Source: CAZDQL01 sp964507325
GTDB lineage: Bacteria > Planctomycetota > UBA1135 > GCA-002686595
Assembly (NCBI GenBank): GCA_964507325.1
Contig: CAZDQL010000014.1
Coordinates: 1 to 64,000, forward strand
Length of the DNA: 64,000 nucleotides
Direction of reading: 5' to 3'
Position numbers and translations under genes: made by a program. The notes under the pieces are model-generated. The model did no database searches. It saw nothing but the letters and a program-made list of their open reading frames with translations, and was not told where the DNA came from. Numbering within the stretch: position 1 is the first letter of the stretch; each line of letters starts with the position of its first letter. Shown piece after piece: positions 9,837-18,700 of this stretch.

Positions 9837-10808
9837 ATGATCGAGATCAAGGGCGTATCCAAGCACTTCGGACCGTTGCGGGCCGTGAACGACATCACGT
9901 TCCGCGTCGAGCCGGGCGAGGTGCTGGGCTTCCTGGGCCCCAACGGGGCGGGCAAGTCCACCACCATGAAGATGATCACCGGCTTCCTAGCGACGACGCG
10001 CGGCAGCATCGTGGTCTGCGGCCACGACGTCGCCCGCGAGCCGCGCTACGCCAAGCAGGCGATCGGCTACCTGCCGGAGGGAGCGCCCCTCTACCCGGAC
10101 ATGACGCCGGGCTCCTTCCTGCGCTTCGTCGCGGAAGCGCGCGGCATGCGCCGCGCGGAGAGCCGGGCGCGCATCGCCGACGTGGTGGAGAAGGTGGCCC
10201 TGCACGGCGTCATGCGCCAGCGCATCGAGACCCTATCGAAGGGCTACAAGCGGCGCTTGGGCTTGGCCTGCGCGCTGCTGCACGATCCGCCGGTGCTGAT
10301 CCTGGACGAGCCCACCGACGGCCTGGACCCGAACCAGAAGCACGAAGTGCGGCGCCTGATCAAGAGCATGGCGCAGGGCAAGGTGATCGTGCTCTCGACG
10401 CACATCCTGGAGGAGGTCGAGGCGGTCTGCACGCGCGCCATCATCATCTCGGAGGGGCGCCTCTGCTTCGACGGCTCACCCGACGATCTGCGCCGGCGCT
10501 CACCGCTCTTCAACAGCGTCGAGGTGCACCTCTCGCGGATCGAGGGGAGCAATCTGAAGGCGGAGCTCTCGGGGCTCGCGGGGGTGCGGCGAGTCGAGGA
10601 GCTGGGCGTACAGGACGGTCTGGCGCGCCTGAGGGTGCTCCCCGAGTCGGGGGCCAACGTGACCAAGTCCGTGGCCGACCTGGCCCGGGAGCGCAACTGG
10701 GAGGTGGAGCACCTGCACGTCGACCACGGCAACCTGGACGAGGTGTTCCGCGAGATCACCGCCGGCGAGACGGCCGCCGAAAGCGCCGGTGAGGAGGTAT
10801 CCGCATGA
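9837..10808 (+). CDS. ABC transporter ATP-binding protein (GldA-type ABC-2)
   Basis: The cytoplasmic ATPase of an ABC-2 exporter, 323 residues. Walker A 'GPNGAGKST' is at about 34-42, the signature 'LSKGYKRR' near 135, Walker B 'VLILDEPTDGLDP' just after it and the H-loop 'STHILEE'. A C-terminal extension of about 90 residues follows the nucleotide-binding domain, as in GldA/YxlF-type subunits. It is the first gene of a four-gene operon; its stop overlaps the permease start by 4 bp (ATGA). In Bacteroidetes such genes are named after gliding motility, but the same gene set is widespread in non-gliding bacteria, so the transported substrate remains unknown. Confidence 0.92.
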   Translation: MIEIKGVSKHFGPLRAVNDITFRVEPGEVLGFLGPNGAGKSTTMKMITGFLATTRGSIVVCGHDVAREPRYAKQAIGYLPEGAPLYPDMTPGSFLRFVAEARGMRRAESRARIADVVEKVALHGVMRQRIETLSKGYKRRLGLACALLHDPPVLILDEPTDGLDPNQKHEVRRLIKSMAQGKVIVLSTHILEEVEAVCTRAIIISEGRLCFDGSPDDLRRRSPLFNSVEVHLSRIEGSNLKAELSGLAGVRRVEELGVQDGLARLRVLPESGANVTKSVADLARERNWEVEHLHVDHGNLDEVFREITAGETAAESAGEEVSA

Positions 10809-11551
10809 AGCTCTGGTGGGCGGGCGCCTGGTGCGTCCTGAAACGCGAGATCGCCGGCTACTTCTCGACGCCGGTGGCCTACGTCTTCCTGGTCATCTAC
10901 CTGGTCCTCTCCGGGGTCTTCACCTGGTATCTGGGGGGCCTCTACGAGCAGGGGCAGGCGGACCTGATGCCGCTCTTCGCCTTCCAGCCCTGGCTGCTGC
11001 TGGCGCTGATCCCGGCGCTCGCGATGCGGCTGTGGGCCGAGGAGCGGCGCAACGGGTCGGTGGAGCTGCTCTTGACCCTGCCCCTCACCAGCGCCCAGGC
11101 GGTGGTGGGCAAATTCCTGGCGGCCTGGGCCTTCACGGGGGTGGCGCTGCTCCTGACCGTAGGCGAGTGGATCACGGTCGCGTGGCTGGGGGGGCCCGAC
11201 CACGGGGTAATCCTGGCCAGCTACGGGGGCAGCATGCTGCTCGCGGGCGCCTTCCTGGCGATCGGCTCCTGCGCCTCGGCGATCACCAAGAACCAGGTGA
11301 TCGCCTTCGTCTTGGCGATCACCATCGGCTTCGCGTTCATCCTCTCCGGCTTCCCGGTGGTGCTCGACGTGGCGCGCGCCGTCCTGCCGCTGGAAGTGGT
11401 GGACGCGATTCGTCAGATGAGCTTTCTGACGCACTTCAACGGCATCATCCGCGGCGTGATCGATGCCCGTGATCTGGTCTTCTTCGGCTCCCTGATGGCG
11501 ATCTTCCTCTACATGAACACCGCCATCGTCGAACTCAAGAAAGCGGACTGA
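10805..11551 (+). CDS. ABC-2 type permease (GldF-like)
   Basis: An inner-membrane permease subunit of 248 residues with six predicted spans, starting 'VLKREIAGYFSTPVAYVFLV', the N-terminal signature of GldF-like ABC-2 permeases. Other spans include 'WLLLALIPALAMRLWAEER', 'AWAFTGVALLLTVGEWI' and 'VIAFVLAITIGFAFILSG'. The conserved 'RRNGSVELLLTLPLT' loop is the typical contact with the ATPase. The start codon overlaps the ATPase stop, and the GldG-like gene begins 4 bp after this stop, so the products should be made together. Confidence 0.9.
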   Translation: MKLWWAGAWCVLKREIAGYFSTPVAYVFLVIYLVLSGVFTWYLGGLYEQGQADLMPLFAFQPWLLLALIPALAMRLWAEERRNGSVELLLTLPLTSAQAVVGKFLAAWAFTGVALLLTVGEWITVAWLGGPDHGVILASYGGSMLLAGAFLAIGSCASAITKNQVIAFVLAITIGFAFILSGFPVVLDVARAVLPLEVVDAIRQMSFLTHFNGIIRGVIDARDLVFFGSLMAIFLYMNTAIVELKKAD

Positions 11552-11555
11552 AGCC

Positions 11556-13448
11556 ATGGGAAACAAGCTCATATCCCTGCTCTCGCTGCTCGTCGCGTTG
11601 GCTCTGTTCGTGGCCATCAACCTCTTCGCGGGCACGTCCCTGCGCTTCTGGCGCCTGGACCTGACCGAGCAGGAGCTCTTCACCCTGTCGGACGGTACGC
11701 GCGGCATCCTCGGGAACCTGGACGAGCCGATCGTCATGCGCCTCTTCTACTCCGAGGAGGCGGCGGGGGAGTTCCCCGCGCTGGTGACCTTCGCGCGCCG
11801 CGTGCGAGAGCTCCTGGAGGAGTTCGAGGCGGTGGCCGACGGCCAGATCGTGCTGCAGGTGATCGACCCCGAGGCCTACTCGGAGGAGGAGGAGCTAGCG
11901 CTCTCCTACGGCATCCGCGGAGAGATGGCGGGCCCCGGCGGCGAGATGCTCTTCTTCGGGCTGGCCGCCACCAACAGCGTGGACGACCTGGAGACGATCC
12001 GCGCCTTCGACCCCAGCCAGGCGCGCTTCCTCGAGTACGAGCTGGCCAAGTTGGTACTCGACCTGTCGCTGGAGTCGCGGCCCAAGGTGGCGGTGCTCTC
12101 GGCGCTGCCCCTGGAGGGTGGCCCCCCGGCCAATCCCTACTCCCGACAGCCCACGCCCCCCTGGCAGATCGCGTCGGTGCTCAGGGAGTCCTTCGAGGTC
12201 GAGTTCCTGAGCGGTGACCTGACCGGGCCGATCGACGAGGAGGTCGAGGTCCTGATCCTGGTGCACCCCAAGGAGTTCTCCGCCACCACCCTCTTCGCCA
12301 TCGACCAGTTCGCCCTGCGGGGGGGCAAGGTGTGCGCCTTCATCGACGCCTTCTGCTTCTTCGACCAGGCCGGTCAGCAGCAGCAGATGGTGAGCAAGAC
12401 CTCCGACCTGGGACCGCTGATGGGCACCTGGGGTTTGGAGCTCGAACCGACCAGCGTGGTGGGCGACATCCAGTTGGCCCAGACGATTCGCGTGCGCAAC
12501 GACCTGCTGCCCTTCCCGCTCTGGATGGAGGTCAACGCCCAGCGCGACGAGGCGGTCTTCAGCTCCGAGGACGTGGTCACCGCGGGGATGGGGCTGGTGA
12601 CCGTGCTCTGCCCCGGCGCCCTGCGGGCCGCTGCCGAGGCGACCACCACCTTCGAGCCGCTGATCCGCACCACCCCCGCGGCGCGCGTGATCGACACGGT
12701 GCAACTGCAGTTCGTGCCCGACCTGATCTCGATCGCCCCACAGATCCTGCCCAACTTCATGCTCCAGGGCGAAGTCGACCCGCAGGGCGAGCGCAAGGTG
12801 CTGGCGGCGCGCTTGAGCGGCCCGATCGCCAGCGCCTTCCCCGCCGGCGCTCCCGAGGGCTGGGAGGGTGAAGGGGAGGTCCTGACCGGCGCCGAGGACT
12901 TCAACGCCATCGTGGTCGCCGACGCGGACTTCCTGCACGAGCAGTTCTGGACCCGCACCGAGCAGGCCGGCGGCATGCTCCTGCGGCGCGCCAACGACAA
13001 CCCGGTGGTGGTGGTCAACGCCGTCGAGAACCTGACCGGCTCGGACGACCTGCTCTCGCTGCGCAGCCGCGGTGTCTTCCGCCGCCCCTTCGAGAAGAAG
13101 GAGGAGATCGCCAAGGAGGCCCAGGACCGCTGGCTGGCGAAGGACCAGGAGCTGCAGGTCGAGGAACAGGCGCTGCAGGGCGAGATCATGGAACTGCAGA
13201 AGGGCGCGGACGAGGCCGGCATCGTCCGCATTTCGATGCAGGAGCTGGAGGAGCTGCGAGACAAGCAGGAGCAGCTCCTGGAGACCCGCAAGGAGCGCAA
13301 GCGCGTCAAGCACGAGCTGCGCAAGGACATCGAGGCACTCGGGACGCGGCTGAAGCTGATCAACATCGCGGGCGTGCCGGTGCTGGTGATGCTGGTCGGT
13401 CTGCTCTGGGGTGTGGTGGCCCGCGGTCGTAGGAGGTTCTCGTCATGA
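11556..13448 (+). CDS. GldG-family ABC-associated periplasmic protein
   Basis: A 630-residue GldG-like protein. One N-terminal span (about 5-27) and one near the C-terminus (LINIAGVPVLVMLVGLLWGV) flank a large extracytoplasmic domain with the family's 'LTEQELFTLSDGTRGIL' opening. Residues about 515-600 form a charged coiled coil (KEEIAKEAQDRWLAKDQELQ) before the last span. GldG proteins act with ABC-2 permeases; their biochemical role is not established. The gene overlaps the DUF4340 gene by 4 bp. Confidence 0.88.
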   Translation: MGNKLISLLSLLVALALFVAINLFAGTSLRFWRLDLTEQELFTLSDGTRGILGNLDEPIVMRLFYSEEAAGEFPALVTFARRVRELLEEFEAVADGQIVLQVIDPEAYSEEEELALSYGIRGEMAGPGGEMLFFGLAATNSVDDLETIRAFDPSQARFLEYELAKLVLDLSLESRPKVAVLSALPLEGGPPANPYSRQPTPPWQIASVLRESFEVEFLSGDLTGPIDEEVEVLILVHPKEFSATTLFAIDQFALRGGKVCAFIDAFCFFDQAGQQQQMVSKTSDLGPLMGTWGLELEPTSVVGDIQLAQTIRVRNDLLPFPLWMEVNAQRDEAVFSSEDVVTAGMGLVTVLCPGALRAAAEATTTFEPLIRTTPAARVIDTVQLQFVPDLISIAPQILPNFMLQGEVDPQGERKVLAARLSGPIASAFPAGAPEGWEGEGEVLTGAEDFNAIVVADADFLHEQFWTRTEQAGGMLLRRANDNPVVVVNAVENLTGSDDLLSLRSRGVFRRPFEKKEEIAKEAQDRWLAKDQELQVEEQALQGEIMELQKGADEAGIVRISMQELEELRDKQEQLLETRKERKRVKHELRKDIEALGTRLKLINIAGVPVLVMLVGLLWGVVARGRRRFSS

Positions 13449-14776
13449 GCTACAAGACCCTGATCGTCCTGGCGCTGATCGCGGTGGGACTCACCATGGC
13501 CGCCCTGGCCCTCGACGCCCGGCGCGACACCGCCGCGGCTTGGAGCCGGTCGGGGGATCCTCTCTTCCCCGGGCTCGATGGACGCATCTCCGACGCGGTC
13601 ACCCTGGTGGCGGAGAGCGCCGCGGGCACGACGACGCTGGCGCGCGGCGAGCAGGGCTGGACGGTGAGCGAGCGCGGCGACTACGCGGCGCGCACCGAGG
13701 ACATCGCCCGGCTCCTGATGGCCCTGGCGGGGGCGAAACGCCTGGAGCCGATGACCTCCAAGACCGAGCGCTACGAGAAGCTCGGCCTGGGGGGCTTCGA
13801 GGAGGAAGCCTCCCCCACCGTGCGGCTGCGGGCCGAGAACGCCGCGGGCGACGTCCTGGCCGAGATCTTCGTCGGCCGCCGCCGCTATCACGGCAGCGGC
13901 GAGAGCTGGTACGTGCGCGAGCCCGATGAGGAGCGCACCTGGGCCGTGGAGGCGAAGCTGCGCGCTCCGCGCGGCACGGCGGAGTGGTTGGCGACCGACC
14001 TGCTGCACGTGGCGCGGGACCGCATGCAGGAGGTGCACGTGGTGCACCGCGACGGCGAGCGCGTGGAGCTCTTGCGCGAGAGCGAGGACGCGGCCGGATT
14101 CGACATCGCGAACCTGCCCGAGGGGCGCGAACCCAAGACCGATCGCACGGGCTCCTCCTTCGCGGGAGCCCTGGAGCGACTGCGCTTCCAGGACGTCCTT
14201 CCGGCGGCCGAGGCGGCGCTGGACGGGGAGGGGGACGTGGTCACCACCTTCTGGACCTCGGACGGGCTGAAGGTCGTCGTGCAGGGGCACGAGCTGGAGG
14301 GGGAGGACGCCGGACTCGACTGCGTCTTCTCGATCTCGGTGGACGAGACCTACGCGCCGCCGGTCCAGATGGGCCCTCCGGTCGCCGCCGAGGAGGGTGA
14401 GGAGGAGAGCGGGGTGCAGCCCGAGGAGGAGGCGCCGAAGACCCGCGAGGAGGTCGAGGCGGAAGCCGCGGAGCTGGCCGCCAAGGTGGAGGGCTGGGTC
14501 TTCCGCATCCCCTCGTGGAAGCGCTCGTCCTTCGTCACGCGCATGGAGGAGCTCCTGGTGGAGCTGCCGGAGGAGGAGCCGGTGGAGGAGGTGGTGGAAG
14601 AGCCGCTGGTGGACGAGGAGCTGGAAGAGGCTGTGGAGGAGCTTCCCGACGATCCCGTGGAGGAAGACTCCGAGCTGGTGGACGAGGAGCTGGAGGACGA
14701 GGAGCTGGTGGATCCGCCCGACGAGGATTCCACCGAGGAGGAGGAGGAGAAGGAGGACGACGGCGACGGGAGCTGA
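13445..14776 (+). CDS. DUF4340 domain protein with acidic C-terminal tail
   Basis: A 443-residue exported protein, last gene of the ABC-2 operon. The N-terminal hydrophobic segment (LIVLALIAVGLTMAALAL) can serve as anchor or signal. DUF4340 repeats follow ('GEQGWTVSERGDYAARTEDI...LLMALAGAKRLEPMTSK'), a family that regularly accompanies GldG-type ABC genes. From residue about 360 to the end the protein becomes an unusual Glu/Asp-rich tail with repeated EEL/VEE units, which looks like a low-complexity extension absent from the core family. The substrate of the complex is unknown. A strong hairpin lies about 85 bp downstream. Confidence 0.87.
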   Translation: MSYKTLIVLALIAVGLTMAALALDARRDTAAAWSRSGDPLFPGLDGRISDAVTLVAESAAGTTTLARGEQGWTVSERGDYAARTEDIARLLMALAGAKRLEPMTSKTERYEKLGLGGFEEEASPTVRLRAENAAGDVLAEIFVGRRRYHGSGESWYVREPDEERTWAVEAKLRAPRGTAEWLATDLLHVARDRMQEVHVVHRDGERVELLRESEDAAGFDIANLPEGREPKTDRTGSSFAGALERLRFQDVLPAAEAALDGEGDVVTTFWTSDGLKVVVQGHELEGEDAGLDCVFSISVDETYAPPVQMGPPVAAEEGEEESGVQPEEEAPKTREEVEAEAAELAAKVEGWVFRIPSWKRSSFVTRMEELLVELPEEEPVEEVVEEPLVDEELEEAVEELPDDPVEEDSELVDEELEDEELVDPPDEDSTEEEEEKEDDGDGS

Positions 14777-14860
14777 CGCCGGCCGCGCGTAGGGCTCGCG
14801 AGCCGAGCCGTGCAGCGAGGCCGGGGGGTGGGGAGAAGGCCCTCGGGCGGAGGGGAAGTT

Positions 14861-14887
14861 CCCCTGAAACTCGAGGAGTTTCGGGGG
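14861..14887 (+). terminator. strong hairpin downstream of the ABC operon
   Basis: Perfect 7-bp stem GAAACTC-GAG-GAGTTTC (14866-14882), extended by CCCC (14861-14864) and GGGG with one bulged T. It could end the ABC operon transcript, although no T-tract follows. It may equally be the first helix of the structured region that continues to 15187. Confidence 0.5.
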
Positions 14888-14935
14888 CAGTTGGTCGGCC
14901 TGGGAGGGTCTTCGTCTGCCCGTCATCAGGGCTCC

Positions 14936-15044
14936 GCTGCCCGCCCGTGCGCTCGCCGCCCGTCCCGGTCGGTCGCCCTCGCCCGGTTCCGGGCCCTTGG
15001 GGGTGATCGGCCGGGGCGGGCGGTGAGCGCACGGGGCGGGCAGC
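14936..15044 (+). ncRNA. candidate structured RNA: 46-bp stem-loop
   Basis: Bases 14936-14981 pair with 14998-15044 in a 46-bp stem with one bulged G (15033). Every pair is Watson-Crick or G-U on the plus strand; seven are G-U wobbles. On the minus strand those seven would be A-C mismatches, so the structure favours a plus-strand RNA. The loop holds CCC-GGTTCC-GGG. Two further hairpins follow at 15122-15140 and 15149-15187. The region lies between convergent genes. No known RNA family is recognised; a 3' UTR element, independent ncRNA or decaying palindromic repeat are all possible. Confidence 0.5.
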
Positions 15045-15121
15045 CCCCTCCGCTCGCTGTCCGGACCGGCTCACGAGCTCTCCCCTCAAGCTCCCCCCAC
15101 TCCCCCACCGATAGGTGCGCC

Positions 15122-15187
15122 TCCGGTGGAAACCGCCGGAAGCCACGGCCCGGCGCGGTGGCGACGAAACGTCGCACCCGTGCCGGG
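15122..15187 (+). other. two further hairpins in the convergent gap
   Basis: Hairpin 1 (15122-15140): TCCGGTGG-AAA-CCGCCGGA, eight pairs including one U-G wobble. Hairpin 2 (15149-15187): inner GCGACG-AAA-CGTCGC, an asymmetric joint, then outer CCCGGCGCGG pairing with CCGTGCCGGG with one G-U. Both loops are AAA. With 14861-15044 they make the gene-free stretch 14777-15210 almost wholly structured. Confidence 0.5.
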
Positions 15188-15210
15188 CTTCCTCTACGGG
15201 GGGCTCTGCT

Positions 15211-15714
15211 TCAGCGCGAGCGGATCAGCTTCACCACCTCGCTCGCCACATCGTTCGGGACGGTGAAACCCATGGCGTAGAACTCGATGCGCCAGGCCCC
15301 GTCCATGCGGCGCAAGACTCCCGTCCCGCGTAGCTCACCGTACCCGGCGTGGGCTAGCTGTTCGTCGAACCACGCCACCGTTCCCCCCGCCGCCAAGGTA
15401 ACGTGCCGGCCGTGGGGGATGTACTCCCACCCACCTTGGGGGAAGTAGTCCCCCACGTACTCACTGAACTCCTCCAGGGACCAGCGCTCCGAGGCATCAG
15501 TCCCCACGAACACCGCCCCCGGAGCGAAGTGGCCCAGGTAGCGCGCCTGGTCCGCCTCCGCCGCGGCGCGGTGCCAGTCGTCGAGCACCTCCCCCACGCG
15601 GGCGGCCTCCCCGGCGAGGTCGACGCCGCTCTCGCTCAGGAGGGACCCTCCACGCGGCGTGGAGCAGGCGACCAGCAACAGGGAGGCGAACAGGCCTAGG
15701 CAGCGGACGTTCAT
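15211..15714 (-). CDS. NTF2/SnoaL-like (DUF4440-type) lipoprotein
   Basis: A small lipoprotein of 167 residues. The signal peptide ends in a lipobox (LLLVACST), so it should be acylated at that Cys. The mature part is an NTF2-like cone fold: 'VLDDWHRAAAEADQARYLGHFAPGAVFVGTD' at the start and 'GTGVLRRMDGAWRIEFYAMGF' near the end, the typical SnoaL-like/DUF4440 pattern. Such domains bind small ligands or act as enzymes, but no activity can be assigned. GGAG lies 6 nt before the ATG at 15714; a second ATG at 15720 would add two residues. The gene is divergent from the CRTAC1-like gene. Confidence 0.82.
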   Translation of the reverse strand: MNVRCLGLFASLLLVACSTPRGGSLLSESGVDLAGEAARVGEVLDDWHRAAAEADQARYLGHFAPGAVFVGTDASERWSLEEFSEYVGDYFPQGGWEYIPHGRHVTLAAGGTVAWFDEQLAHAGYGELRGTGVLRRMDGAWRIEFYAMGFTVPNDVASEVVKLIRSR

Positions 15715-15794
15715 GGTCATCTCCACCGAGTCGGGAGCGAGTATGCCATCGCGGGAACCGAAACCTATAGTGACGTGCACTCCGCGCCACCACC

Positions 15795-18700
15795 ATGGGT
15801 CGCCTCCCCGCCGAGCTCCTCCTGGTTCCGCTCCTCTCCCTCCCGGGCCTGGTCGCCTGCGGGGGCGAGGCCCCGCCCAGCGGGCTGCCGATCGCCCCCC
15901 CGGCCGAGTTCGTGCGCGACCTGAAGGTGGCCGAGAACGCGGTCTTCGAGGTGCATGCCACCCTGGAGGAGATCCTGCTGAAGGGGCTGGCGAGGCGCAA
16001 CGCGACCCGCGTCAGGACGCTCCTCTGCGACGACTTCCTCGGCCGCTTCCCCTCGCGGGAGGGGGGAGTGGAGGTCGCGGACTCGGAGCTCGAGATCCGC
16101 GCCTTCCCCGCCGGCGGCGATCAGCTGCTCGACGCCGAGGCGCTGGTCGAGCGCCTCTTCGACCACCTGCACGACCTGGTGCACCTGGGCCGGCTCGAGG
16201 CGGAGGCGGATCGCTTCTGGCTCGAGCCGGGAGGCGCGTCGGCGGTGGCCCGTATCGAGCTGCGCGTGGCGGGTTCCACGGCCGGGGAGGAGCGGGTCGA
16301 CCTGCGCCTGCTGGTGAACCTGGCGCTGACCCGCGACGAGGTCGGCGCCTGGCGAGTCCGGCGCTTGGACACCGTCGAGGGCACCCGCATCGAGGGCCCG
16401 GTGCCGCGCTTCGCGCGCGTCACCGACGCCACCGGCTTCCACTTCAACGTCTCGCGCGAGAACCGGCGCATGCTGCAGATCTTCGTCGACGGGCACCGCA
16501 CCCTGGCCCTGGGCGGTCTCTCGGCGGTGGACTGGAACCGCGACGGGTTCTGGGATCTGCTCTCCACCCGCCGCGGGCAGATGGCCCTGCTCTTCCTGAA
16601 CGACGGGGCCGGGGGGTTCACCCCCGAGCCGCTGCCGATGAGCCACCCCCGGGAGTGCGGCAGCTTCCTGCTCTACACCGACCTGGACGGGGACGGCAGC
16701 GACGAGCTGGTGGGCTCCGAGCCCCTGGGCTTCGAGGGAGAGCGGGGCTGGTGCGGGATCTGGCGCCGCAACGATGAGGGGACCTGGGACGTGGACCGGC
16801 GGGCGCTCACCTTCGAGAACCCGCGCGGCCTGCGGCGCATCTCGGTGCAGGCGGTCATCCCCTGCGACCTGGACCAGAACCAGCTCCTGGACCTCTTCAT
16901 GACCGTCTACGGCTCGGCCCTCTCCCGCGGCGAGAGGTACAACACCGTCGAAGCCCACGACGGCGCCGACAACCACCTCTTCCTGCAGACCGCGCCCGGG
17001 GTCTTCAGCGAGGAGTCGGGACCGCGCGGGCTCCACGGCACCCAGTACAGCTACGTCGCCGAGGCCTTCGACTTCGACGGCGACGGAGACGTGGACCTCT
17101 TCGAGGGCAACGACTTCGGCCCCAACCACCTGTGGCGCAACGACGGCAACGCGCACTTCCACTCCGACCTGGAGCTGGGCCTGGGGGGCGTGAGCGCCTA
17201 CACCATGGGGGTCACCCTGGGCGACTTCGACAACTCGGGGTGCTGGAGCCTCTACATCTCCAACATGTCCTCCGAGGAGGGGCGGCGCATCTCGACCGTC
17301 ACCGACGTGCTGTCGGAGGAGATGCGCGCACGGGTGATGTCGATCGCCTCCGGCAGCCAGCTCTACACCCAGGACCCGGTCACGAAGCGCTGGCGCGAGC
17401 ACGGCATCGAGGCGCGCGTGAACGAGGGTCAGTGGGCCTGGGGCTGCGTCTTCTGGGACCCCGACGGGGACGGCGACCTGGACCTCTTCGCCACCAACGG
17501 CTTCACCACCCACTCCGATCCCGAGCGCCCCGACTGGCAGACCTACTACTGGCGCCAGGTGGTGGCGGACGGCGGCTTCCTGGCGCGGGGAGAGCTCAGT
17601 CAGGACGTCAACGAGGGCACCCGCTTCTCCGGCTCCTTCAACGGCCACGAGCGCGACCTGGCCTTCCATCAAGCGGACGCCACCAGCGAGCGCTTCTACG
17701 AGGTGGGCTGGCTCTACGGTATCGACGCCCAGCACGACGGGCGCTGTGCGGTGCCGGTGGACGTCGATGGAGACGGCGACCTCGACCTGGCGCTCTGGAC
17801 CCTCACCGGGTTGGTGCTCTACGAGAACCGCGGGCAGGCGACGAGCTTCGCTCGCATCCGCCTCGAGGCCACCGAGACGCACCGCCTGGCCTTGGGGGCG
17901 GTGGTGACGCTCGAGAGCGGCGGGCGCAGCCAGCGCTCCCTGGTGCGCATGACCGACGGCTTCCAGAGCCAGGTCCCCCTCGACCGCCACTTCGGGCTGG
18001 GGGATGCCGAGCGGATCGAGCGTCTGGTCGTGGAGTGGCCCTCGGGCGCGCGCCAGGAGTGGCGGGACCTGCCGGTCGACCGCCTGCTGACCCTGACCGA
18101 AGGGGCAGCGCAAGTGCACGTGACCCCCATCCCCACCTGGCCCGAGGACACCCGTCCGCGACCCGGCGCGGCTCCCCGCCTGGACCTCTTCCTCGACCGG
18201 CCCGGGGGAGGGCGATCCGCCCTCGGAGGAGCCGGCAGCGACGCGCCCCCCACGGTGGTGCGCCTGCAGCGCGGCGACGGGATCTGGCCGGGGCAGCGGG
18301 AGCTCGCGGCGGCCCATGCGGACGTTCGCTGGAAGCTGATCCTGGCGCCGGGTAGCGCGGCACCGCCTCCGGACGAGGGGGTCGAGACCTTCTTCGCCGA
18401 CCCCGACCTCCTGGCGTCCTACTTCGGTGCGGGAGAGCCGACCTGGCCCACGACGGTGCTCTTCGACGTCGAGGGGCGGCCGCGCCGCACCTTCTACCGC
18501 GAGACGCGGCCCGAGGAGGTCGACGCGGTCCTGGTGCAGCTCGTCGAGGAGGACCCCTTCCCCGATCTGCTGATGATGACCGGCCGCCAGGCCGTGTCGG
18601 AGGGACGCCTGCGGCTGGCGGAGAGCCTCTTCCAGCGCGCGCTGGAGCTGGACGAGTCGTTGACGGGGGCCTGCGACGGCCTGGGTCGCATCTACTTCGA

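Noticed and set aside
9837..14776. Gliding motility operon
   Set aside because: GldA/F/G-like ABC genes with DUF4340 are widespread in non-gliding bacteria, and no other gld genes were seen.
12374..14926. A long minus-strand frame across the GldG and DUF4340 genes
   Set aside because: It covers two overlapping real genes and has Leu/His/Ser runs typical of shadow frames.
14936..15044. Insertion of a MITE at 14936-15044
   Set aside because: The stem is long, but no target-site duplication was found and all mismatches are plus-strand G-U pairs, so a structured RNA is preferred, though not proven.
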